The notes beneath the pieces were generated by a model. It saw nothing but the letters and a program-made list of their open reading frames with translations. It did no database searches and was not told the origin of the DNA. A stretch of DNA of 64,000 nt from Neohoeflea coraliihabitans (lineage in GTDB: Bacteria > Pseudomonadota > Alphaproteobacteria > Rhizobiales > Rhizobiaceae). Location of the stretch: positions 999,001 to 1,063,000 of the forward strand of contig NZ_JAHWQX010000001.1 of the NCBI RefSeq assembly GCF_019334345.1, given 5' to 3'. Below, in pieces: positions 18,663 through 25,684 of this stretch (its first letter is position 1; the number at the start of each line of letters is the position of its first letter). The position numbers and the translations under genes are program-made.

Positions 18663-19403
18663 CTAGGAAATCAGTCCTCGCCGAAACGCCAGGGCGACGG
18701 CATGATGACGGTTTTTGGCAGCAAGTTTTGCCTGAATGCCGTTCATGTACCAGTCGACCGTATGCGCCGACAGACCAAGCGTCGAGCCCATCTGTCCCGA
18801 TGTCAGACCTTCGGCGAGGAGATGCAGCGTCTCCAGTTCCCGCTTCGTCATGGCAACGCCGCTGTCCGACAATTCAGCCACGGGGGTCGCAATACCGGCC
18901 CCCTCGGCAATGGCCCAGAACGCCCGCTTCGCCACGGCCTCGAACAATTGCACCTCCGAGGCGGACAGCGTCACCGGTTGCCCTCCGACGCTCAGCATGC
19001 CCGCCAGCCCCTGGCGACCATGCACCGGAAACACATAGCCAGCCTCCAGGCCGAACTTCTTGGCATGCTTGAACATGCGTGCGATCCGTTTGCCATGACA
19101 ATCATCGCGAAACGCATCGGCCGCCTCGCTCCAACTGAAACCGCGCTGGCAGTAACCAAGATAGCGGATCATCGGATCGATGGCGGCATATTTGCGCTGC
19201 ACATAGGCTTCGGGCCAGCCCGCCGGCCAGCGGCCGCAAAGGACAAGATCCTGCGAGCCGCTGTGCATCAGCGGTTGCCGGGTCAGCGTAAAATAGTCAA
19301 ATCCCACTTCATCAATAACGCCCTCAAGCGCAACAATAATATCCGCTGAACTCAAATCGGAAAAATCGAGTTCGAGAAATCGCAACAGCCCCGCTTTGTT
19401 CAT
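18663..19403 (-). CDS. LuxR-type quorum-sensing regulator (solo)
   Basis: The 246-residue protein has an autoinducer-binding domain (about 15-160) and a GerE-type helix-turn-helix at the C-terminus (about 180-240, MTKRELETLHLLAEGLTSGQMGSTLGLSAHTVDWYMNGIQAKLAAKNR). The invariant ligand-pocket residues of the AHL-binding family appear in order: W and Y in WPEAYVQRKY, the D of AIDP, the W of FSW and the G of EAGYVFP. It should therefore bind an acyl-homoserine lactone or a related signal. No luxI-type synthase is in the window, so it is a LuxR solo. It lies between pyc and an aldehyde dehydrogenase and has a long upstream region with palindromes. Confidence 0.88.
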   Translation of the reverse strand: MNKAGLLRFLELDFSDLSSADIIVALEGVIDEVGFDYFTLTRQPLMHSGSQDLVLCGRWPAGWPEAYVQRKYAAIDPMIRYLGYCQRGFSWSEAADAFRDDCHGKRIARMFKHAKKFGLEAGYVFPVHGRQGLAGMLSVGGQPVTLSASEVQLFEAVAKRAFWAIAEGAGIATPVAELSDSGVAMTKRELETLHLLAEGLTSGQMGSTLGLSAHTVDWYMNGIQAKLAAKNRHHAVALAFRRGLIS

Positions 19404-19959
19404 TTTCGACTTTCACCATCCTTGTTGGGGGATAAGGCGAGGTCCGTCTCGCGAAATATCCCCAGCCCCGATACCGGTGGTCAGTCCTGCCACCTCTTTC
19501 CAATTCTCTTGGCTCACATATCCGGGCAGTTCACCGCAGTGCACTGCCCGTTCAACCTCAAGTTTCGGACCGGAACGCCATGCCCGACCGAACGATTCTC
19601 CTCCTCGCGCATCAGCTGCGCAACGAGACGAATCGTCCCATTACAATCACCCCCATAAAAGATGGGGTCAATCTGCAATTCGCAAGTAAAATTGCGTCTC
19701 GCAACTTTACACTCGCGGAACGCGGCAAGTGTTGAGCAGCACTTTCCCGGCCATCCCCTATAGGAAGGGGGAGGAATGGGTAGTTTTATTTCTTATTTCC
19801 TTGCAATTCCGTCATAAAATGTCCTGCCGAAGTGATCATATTTTCTTGGTGACAACCGGCGCAGCCCAATGCATGTCCTAGGATAGTACTCCGGCTGCAG
19901 CCGTCGGGACACAGCTGTTTTCGCAAGACCGTCCTCGGCAAATGCACGAAGTGCACCCG
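19404..19959. other. Intergenic region upstream of the LuxR solo
   Basis: This 556-bp stretch, locally AT-richer than its flanks, has no convincing gene. Short frames are present but lack ribosome sites and family features. It holds a hairpin CCCCAT-AAAAG-ATGGGG (19651-19667) and the GCAATT palindrome listed separately. No luxI, tRNA or repeat is visible. Confidence 0.45.
19675..19695. promoter_or_regulatory. Palindrome, possible lux-type operator
   Basis: GCAATT at 19675-19680 and AATTGC at 19690-19695 form a perfect 6-bp inverted repeat with a 9-bp spacer, 21 bp in total, close to the size of a lux box. It lies 272 bp upstream of the LuxR gene. The arms do not match the best-known tra or lux consensus, so recognition by this LuxR is only a guess. 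Confidence 0.3.
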
Positions 19960-21348
19960 TCATGACTGCGTCTTGCGCATGTGGAAGGATTTCGGCCGCG
20001 TCAGGTTGTGAAAGCCGATTTCTGACAGCGAACCGCCCCGCCCGGTCGCTTTGCACCCTGTCCAGCACAATGCCGGGTCAAGATAATCGGCGCGGTTCAT
20101 CAACACCGTTCCCGTATCGAGTGCTGCGCCAATGCGCTCGGCGCGCTCGGCATCTTGGCTCCACAGCGACGCGGTCAGTCCGAACGCACAATCGTTCATC
20201 AGCCGGATCGCCTCGTCGTCGCCGTCAACCGGCATGATGCCAACCACCGGCCCGAAACTCTCGTCGCGCATCACCCGCATGTCGTGGGTTACATCGACGA
20301 GGATTTGCGGCATCAAATAGGCGCCGCCATCATCACTGGGAAAATGCTTCGGGTCGACGACAGTCCGGGCTCCATCGGCGATCGCCTCATCGATCTGCGC
20401 ACGCACCTCACGAGCGAACCGCACTTTGGCCATGGGTCCGAGCGTGGTCGCCTTATCAAGCGGATTTCCCAGTTTCAGCTTTTCCACCCATGCCTTCGCC
20501 TTCTCGACGAAGGCCTCATAGTGAGGCCGCGCCACATATATGCGTTCAATGCCGCAGCAGCATTGTCCGGCATTGTAAAATGCACCATCCATCAAAACGT
20601 CGACGGCCCAATCAAGGTCCGCATCCTCCATCACATAGGCTGGATCCTTGCCACCCAGTTCAAGTCCGATCCCCGTGAACGTGCCCGCGGCAGCCCGCTC
20701 GATGGCCTTGCCGCCGCCGACTGAACCGGTGAAATTGATGAAGTTGAACGCCCCTTCCGCGATCAGGGCCTCGGTGCCGTCATGATCGAGAAACAGGTTG
20801 ACCAGCAAATCGTTCGGCAAACCAGCCGCGGCAAAGGCATTGGCGATGCGCTCGCCGACCAGCAGCGTCTGTGTCGCATGCTTGATGACCACCGAATTGC
20901 CGGCGATCAGCGCCGGAACGATCGTGTTGATCGCAGTCATATAGGGATAGTTCCACGGCGCGATGACGAACACCACTCCGTGCGGCACCCGCTCGATGCG
21001 CCGTGAGAACTGTGCTGATTCCTCGGCGATCAAGGGGGCCAGCGCACGCTCCGCGATCTCCGACATATAGTCCGTGCGTTCATTGACGCCGCCGAATTCG
21101 CCACCATAGCGCACCGGCCGCCCCATCATGTGAGCCAGTTCGACCGTGACCTCGTCAGCCATCGTGTTGAGCTGCGCGACACCTGCCTTCACGGCAGCGA
21201 TCCGCTCATCAAGCGGTCGCGCCGCCCAAGCCTTCTGCGCCGCCCGGCACCGGTCAACGATCTGGCGTGCCGCGTCCGGTTCGATCACCGGCCGCTCGGC
21301 ATACACGGCACCATCGATCGGTGAAATGCATGTCAAAGTCTTGCTCAT
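19960..21348 (-). CDS. NAD(P)-dependent aldehyde dehydrogenase
   Basis: This 462-residue member of the ALDH superfamily oxidises an aldehyde to the acid. The catalytic Cys is in FYNAGQCCCGIERIYV, the general-base Glu in LELGGKDPAYV, the cofactor segment is INFTGSVGGGKAIERAA, and APWNYPYMTAINTIVPALIAGN carries the oxyanion Asn. The three adjacent cysteines at the active site are unusual but occur in this subgroup. The substrate cannot be named. The next gene on the same strand is N-formylglutamate amidohydrolase-like, 121 bp upstream, so the two could share a transcript. Confidence 0.9.
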   Translation of the reverse strand: MSKTLTCISPIDGAVYAERPVIEPDAARQIVDRCRAAQKAWAARPLDERIAAVKAGVAQLNTMADEVTVELAHMMGRPVRYGGEFGGVNERTDYMSEIAERALAPLIAEESAQFSRRIERVPHGVVFVIAPWNYPYMTAINTIVPALIAGNSVVIKHATQTLLVGERIANAFAAAGLPNDLLVNLFLDHDGTEALIAEGAFNFINFTGSVGGGKAIERAAAGTFTGIGLELGGKDPAYVMEDADLDWAVDVLMDGAFYNAGQCCCGIERIYVARPHYEAFVEKAKAWVEKLKLGNPLDKATTLGPMAKVRFAREVRAQIDEAIADGARTVVDPKHFPSDDGGAYLMPQILVDVTHDMRVMRDESFGPVVGIMPVDGDDEAIRLMNDCAFGLTASLWSQDAERAERIGAALDTGTVLMNRADYLDPALCWTGCKATGRGGSLSEIGFHNLTRPKSFHMRKTQS

Positions 21349-21469
21349 TTTTTCTCTCCTGTCGCCGCGACATGGCCGCGGTCGGGCTCAAACCTGTCAG
21401 ATATTGCGCCGGTTGCACAGGCAAATGCGGCCTGCCCGATCGCTGAATTCCTATCCCCATCCGCCCACA

Positions 21470-22228
21470 TCAAACGGTCGCCTGCTCGAGCAGAGCCTGG
21501 ATCCTCTTCGCCCAGACCGCCTGGCCCTCGGGCGCCGCGATCAGATCATTGCGCACTTCAAGCATAGCGTTCTCCAAACCGCGTGCCAGACCGTGACGCT
21601 GCAGCGTATGTGTGACGCCATCGCTGGCGCTGTAAGGATAATTGCGCCGCACACCGGACAGGCCGAGCCCATTCGCCGCTGCCATTAGCCGATCGGCCAG
21701 GCGGCTGTCGGCGTCATGCAGAATGCCAAGCTCGCCATCACGCCGCGCTCCGAAATAGATTGGCGTGAACGAATGCACGGTGACGATCAATGACGCACGT
21801 CCGGCTGTCTGGCGTTCATCGAGAAGCCTTTCCACGGCGGCATGGAAGGGGGCGTAGATCGCCGTTGCTCGCTCCTGCCGTTCCTGGGCCGATAGTCCTT
21901 CGTTGCCGGGAATATCGTAAATCTCGCTTTTGTGCGGAATGGCGCTCGGCGCCTCTGGCGGACGGTTGCAGTCGTAAACGAGCCGCGAGTAAGGCTGCAT
22001 CACCAGTGCTGCATCGAGACGGGCCGACAGTTTTTCCGACAGACCCAGCGCGCCGATATCCCAGCCGATATGACTTGCCAGCACCGCGTCCGGCAAACCC
22101 AGCGTCCCGACAGACGCAGGCAAAAGCATTCCCGCATGTTCGCATACCAGCACGATATCACTGCGGCCGTGCGGCCGGACGACACGAACCGGTGCAATTT
22201 CACCTTCTCGCAACAACGGCGTGCTCAT
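21470..22228 (-). CDS. N-formylglutamate amidohydrolase family protein
   Basis: The 252-residue protein belongs to the N-formylglutamate amidohydrolase (HutG-type, FGase) family, zinc-type hydrolases that release formate from formylglutamate in histidine breakdown. Conserved stretches are VLVCEHAG near residue 28, SHIGWDIGA, VYDCNRPP, SEIYDIPGN and VTVHSFTP. No other hut gene is nearby, so the substrate here may be different; many Rhizobiales carry such FGase paralogues. A GGAG site precedes the ATG at 22228. Confidence 0.85.
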   Translation of the reverse strand: MSTPLLREGEIAPVRVVRPHGRSDIVLVCEHAGMLLPASVGTLGLPDAVLASHIGWDIGALGLSEKLSARLDAALVMQPYSRLVYDCNRPPEAPSAIPHKSEIYDIPGNEGLSAQERQERATAIYAPFHAAVERLLDERQTAGRASLIVTVHSFTPIYFGARRDGELGILHDADSRLADRLMAAANGLGLSGVRRNYPYSASDGVTHTLQRHGLARGLENAMLEVRNDLIAAPEGQAVWAKRIQALLEQATV

Positions 22229-22421
22229 CCGCTCTCATCTCCTGATTGCGCCTTGCGGCAAGCTCCGGTGCATACAGATGCCAAGTCACCAGCTTGTCAA
22301 TGGACGAAGGTCGGTATGCATCGGGCTAAAACGCGCCGGTTAGATCTGGCCGCGCCAGCCCGGCTGACCTGCGATCGAAACCGCCGTTCCAACCGCGGAA
22401 CGGATTTGCTATGCAGACGAG

Positions 22422-22769
22422 ATGGAAACCGCACGCGCCGTCGAAGCTTTCTCCGCCCTGGGCCAGGACACGCGTCTGGCCACGTTCCGCCTGCTCGTCA
22501 AGGCCGGACCGGAGGGCCTGCCCTCCGGGGAGATCGGCGAGCGCCTCGGCATTCGTCAGAACACCATGTCGACCAATCTGGGAATATTGCGATCCGCCGG
22601 CCTTGTGCGCCGCAGCCGTGAGGGGCGCACCATACGCTACCGGGCTGACTTCGAGGGCATCGCGACACTGCTGTCGTTTCTGCTTGAAGACTGCTGTGGC
22701 GGCCAGCCCGCTCAATGCCGCTCGCTGATGGTGGAAATGGGTTTTGACACCGGCCTGCCGCAGCGCTGA
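22422..22769 (+). CDS. ArsR-family transcriptional regulator
   Basis: This 115-residue winged-helix repressor has the ArsR fold (EAFSALGQDTRLATFRLLVKAGPEGLPSGEIGERLGIRQNTMSTNLGILRSAGLVRRSREGRTIRYRAD, about residues 8-76; the recognition helix is QNTMSTNLGILRSAG). A CC pair and a third Cys near residues 90-98 (DCCGGQPAQC) resemble the C-terminal cysteine site of some proteobacterial arsenite sensors. No ars resistance gene is adjacent, so the target may be elsewhere. It is divergent from the amidohydrolase-like gene. Confidence 0.85.
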   Translation: METARAVEAFSALGQDTRLATFRLLVKAGPEGLPSGEIGERLGIRQNTMSTNLGILRSAGLVRRSREGRTIRYRADFEGIATLLSFLLEDCCGGQPAQCRSLMVEMGFDTGLPQR

Positions 22770-22842
22770 ACCCTCGCCACCGCGCATATCACCTAGGCAG
22801 TGCCGACCGGTATGTCATTCTTTATAGCCGTTCCCCCAAAAA

Positions 22843-22857
22843 GAACATATAAGGAAC
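22843..22857 (+). promoter_or_regulatory. LexA (SOS) box over the radical SAM start site
   Basis: GAAC at 22843-22846, seven bases, and GAAC at 22854-22857 form the alphaproteobacterial LexA operator pattern. The box ends two bases before the ATG and overlaps the AAGGA ribosome site, so bound LexA would block the start of the DNA repair operon. Confidence 0.8.
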
Positions 22858-22859
22858 AA

Positions 22860-24125
22860 ATGCCAAGGAAAACGTTGCAAGAAAAACTCGCCATTCTCAG
22901 CGATGCCGCCAAATATGATGCTTCTTGTGCATCAAGCGGCACGACCAAGCGCCATTCCGCCTCGGGCGCCGGCAAGGCGGGTGGAAAGCCGATCCCCGCC
23001 GGCCTCGGGTCCACCGAAGGATCGGGAATTTGTCATGCCTATGCGCCGGATGGCCGCTGCATCTCGCTTCTGAAAATCCTGATGACCAATTTCTGCATGT
23101 ATGACTGCGCCTATTGCATCAATCGTGTTTCAAGCAATGTCGAGCGGGCCCGGTTTACTCCCGAGGAAGTCGTCTGGCTGACCATGGAATTCTACCGGCG
23201 CAATTATATCGAAGGTCTGTTTCTGTCGTCCGGCATCATCCGCTCTCCTGACGACACGATGGCCGATATGGTGCGCATAGCCCGCCAATTGCGTCAGGAG
23301 CATCGGTTCCGCGGCTATATCCACCTGAAGACCATCCCCGATGCCGATCCGGCGTTGATTGAAGAGGCCGGCCTTTATGCCGATCGCTTGTCGATCAACA
23401 TCGAATTGCCCACCGACCCGTCAGTGCAGCAACTGGCTCCTGAGAAAAACCCGCGCAGCATCCGCAAGGCGATGGGCGATCTTCGTTTGAAGATCGAGGA
23501 CTATTCCGAACCGTCGGCCCTGAGCAAGAAGCGCCGGCGCTTTGCACCGGCTGGACAGAGCACGCAGATGATTGTCGGCGCCGATGCATCGACCGACAAT
23601 GATGTGCTTGATCGCTCAGCCAATCTTTACGGAAGCTACGGCCTCAAGCGGGTCTACTATTCCGCATTCAGTCCGATCCCCGATGCATCGCGGCTGCTTC
23701 CTGCCATCACCCCGCCCCTGATGCGCGAGCACCGGTTGTATCAGGCCGACTGGCTGATGCGTTTCTACGGATTCGGCATCGACGAAATCACTTCGACGGC
23801 GCAAGGGGGCATGCTTGACCTGGCGGTTGATCCAAAACTCGCCTGGGCCTTGCGCAATCGCTGCCAGTTTCCAGTTGACGTCAATCATGCGCCGCGCGAG
23901 CTCTTGTTGCGCGTCCCCGGCTTCGGCACGCGCACCGTGCAGGGCATCATCGCGGCGCGACGCTATCGCACGCTGCGCTATGAAGATCTTGTCCGTATCG
24001 GGGTATCCGTGAAAAAGGCCCGCCCCTTCATCTCGCTGCCCGGCTGGACGCCCGGGGGTCTGACCGACAGCGTGGATCTGCGCGCCCGCTTCCTTCCGGG
24101 CCCGCAACAACTGACCCTGTTTTGA
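22860..24125 (+). CDS. Putative DNA modification/repair radical SAM protein
   Basis: The 421-residue protein matches the family annotated as putative DNA modification/repair radical SAM protein, which typically pairs with a DUF4130/uracil-DNA glycosylase gene. The cluster ligands are Cys79, Cys83 and Cys86 in CMYDCAYC, a CX3CX2C motif. The C-terminal region (NHAPRELLLRVPGFGTRTVQGIIAARR) is a helix-hairpin-helix DNA-binding element. MPRKTLQEKLAILSDAAKYDASCAS is the family N-terminus and fixes the ATG at 22860. The stop overlaps the start of the next gene by one base (TGATG), indicating translational coupling. The reaction catalysed has not been established for this family, as far as I know. 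Confidence 0.92.
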   Translation: MPRKTLQEKLAILSDAAKYDASCASSGTTKRHSASGAGKAGGKPIPAGLGSTEGSGICHAYAPDGRCISLLKILMTNFCMYDCAYCINRVSSNVERARFTPEEVVWLTMEFYRRNYIEGLFLSSGIIRSPDDTMADMVRIARQLRQEHRFRGYIHLKTIPDADPALIEEAGLYADRLSINIELPTDPSVQQLAPEKNPRSIRKAMGDLRLKIEDYSEPSALSKKRRRFAPAGQSTQMIVGADASTDNDVLDRSANLYGSYGLKRVYYSAFSPIPDASRLLPAITPPLMREHRLYQADWLMRFYGFGIDEITSTAQGGMLDLAVDPKLAWALRNRCQFPVDVNHAPRELLLRVPGFGTRTVQGIIAARRYRTLRYEDLVRIGVSVKKARPFISLPGWTPGGLTDSVDLRARFLPGPQQLTLF

Positions 24126-25669
24126 TGCACGGCATCGACATTCCGCTGATCGGAGCCTGGCCGGCTTGGCGCGCCGCCGCCCGCCGCCTGGCCGCGGGAG
24201 GAGTGCCGCCCGAGGCCATTTCCTGGCGCTTCAACTGCGCGGGCGGCACGCTGTTCGAGCAGCCGGCCATCCAGCCTGAATTGCGCCCTGCTGCATCTGC
24301 TCTGGGCGAGCCGATGGAGTCGGCTCTCCTGCCCCCTGACCCGGAACGATCGCCCAACGCGACAGCGCTGAGCGTACCCCGCGCGTTCCTGGAGCTGGCG
24401 GAGGCGGCAATCGCCCACAGCGATCCCCAACGTTTTGCGCTTCTCTACCAGGCGCTTCTCCGGCTACAGGACGAAAAGAACGTGCTGAAAGACCGGTCCG
24501 ATCCCCTGATCGCCCGGCTCGCAGGAATGGCCAAGGCCGTTCGCCGCGACAGCCACAAGATGAAGGCCTTCGTCCGGTTTCGCGAAATGGATGCTGACCA
24601 AGAGGGTCGCCGGCGCTTCGCTGCCTGGTTCGAACCTAGTCACTATAGTCTGGAGCGCACTGCGCCGTTTTTTCTCAGGCGCTTCGGCGATATGGACTGG
24701 GCAATCGCCACTCCTGGGCTGATCGCGCACGGCCGCGATGGCGACCTCGCTTTCGAGCCATTTGAGGGCCGTCCGACCTTCAACGCGGATCCCACGGAAG
24801 ATCTTTGGAAAACCTATTTCAGCTCGATTTTCAATCCTGCTCGCCTGAAGGTGAAAGCGATGACCGCCGAGATGCCAAAAAAATATTGGCGGAACCTTCC
24901 GGAGGCTGAACTCATTCCCGATTTGATCAGGCACGCCGAAGAACGCAGCCGGCACATGGTCGAAAGCGGCGTCACCCTGCCGCAGCCGGCGACCGAGCGC
25001 ATCAAGGCTCAACAGGCGCGCCGCAACAAGGATGCTTTCATGACTGCTGTCAGTTCCAGTGAACCGCGCCTGCAACCGCGCCCTCAATCGCTCGACGCGG
25101 CCCGCCGCCAGGTCGACGCCTGCCAACGCTGCGATCTGCACCGATGTGCCACTCAGGCCGTGTTCGGCGAGGGCCCCGCAAATGCGCGGCTGATGCTTGT
25201 TGGCGAGCAGCCGGGTGACCGCGAGGACCTTGCGGGCAAGCCCTTTGTCGGACCCGCTGGTCAGCTGATGGACGAGATTGGCGCCGAGGCCGGACTTGAC
25301 CGCAGCGCCTGCTATGTCACCAACGCTGTCAAGCACTTCAAATTCGAGCCACGCGGCAAACGCCGCCTGCACAAGCGCCCCGATAGCGCTGAAATTCAGG
25401 CCTGCCGCTGGTGGCTCGACTTCGAGTTGGAAGAAATTCGCCCCGAGCTTGTGGTGGCGCTTGGCGCCACAGCCGCCGAGGCGCTGACCGGCGATGGCAA
25501 AGCTATTCTCAAGCGGCGCGGCAGCATCGAAACGCGCTCCGACGGGCTGAAAGTGTTGATCACCATACACCCCTCATCGATCCTGCGCATTCCCGATCGC
25601 CAGGCCGCTGAGATGCAACGCGAGGCGCTGCGCAACGACTTGACCCTCGCTTTGCAGGCGGTCGCCTGA
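24125..25669 (+). CDS. udgX: DUF4130-UdgX fusion, uracil-DNA crosslinking glycosylase
   Basis: The 514-residue protein has two parts. Residues of about 90-250 form a DUF4130 domain (family of probable DNA metabolism proteins; RFALLYQALLRLQDEKNVL...FVRFREM...YSLERTAPFFLRRFGDMDWAIATP). Residues of about 320-514 form a family 4-like uracil-DNA glycosylase. Four cysteines suitable for a [4Fe-4S] cluster are partly visible (ACQRCDLHRC). The active site has Glu361-Gln362 in GEQPGD, and His482 in HPSSILR. The insertion loop KRRLH with His416 corresponds to the KRRIH loop of Mycobacterium UdgX, whose histidine becomes covalently bound to DNA after uracil excision. It is coupled to the radical SAM gene and probably SOS-controlled. 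Confidence 0.9.
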   Translation: MHGIDIPLIGAWPAWRAAARRLAAGGVPPEAISWRFNCAGGTLFEQPAIQPELRPAASALGEPMESALLPPDPERSPNATALSVPRAFLELAEAAIAHSDPQRFALLYQALLRLQDEKNVLKDRSDPLIARLAGMAKAVRRDSHKMKAFVRFREMDADQEGRRRFAAWFEPSHYSLERTAPFFLRRFGDMDWAIATPGLIAHGRDGDLAFEPFEGRPTFNADPTEDLWKTYFSSIFNPARLKVKAMTAEMPKKYWRNLPEAELIPDLIRHAEERSRHMVESGVTLPQPATERIKAQQARRNKDAFMTAVSSSEPRLQPRPQSLDAARRQVDACQRCDLHRCATQAVFGEGPANARLMLVGEQPGDREDLAGKPFVGPAGQLMDEIGAEAGLDRSACYVTNAVKHFKFEPRGKRRLHKRPDSAEIQACRWWLDFELEEIRPELVVALGATAAEALTGDGKAILKRRGSIETRSDGLKVLITIHPSSILRIPDRQAAEMQREALRNDLTLALQAVA

Positions 25670-25684
25670 GATCGGGAGCCGGGC

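Noticed and set aside
19560-19620. A second EcfG-type promoter (GGAAC followed by CGAT)
   Set aside because: The -10 element reads CGAT and not CGTT, and no gene starts downstream on the plus strand.
19404-19959. A luxI-type synthase near the LuxR gene
   Set aside because: All frames are short and none shows the conserved Arg/Trp/Glu pattern of acyl-homoserine lactone synthases.
24464-25570. Minus-strand open frame of 368 codons
   Set aside because: It is antisense to the DUF4130-UdgX gene, which has all catalytic motifs in the plus-strand frame.
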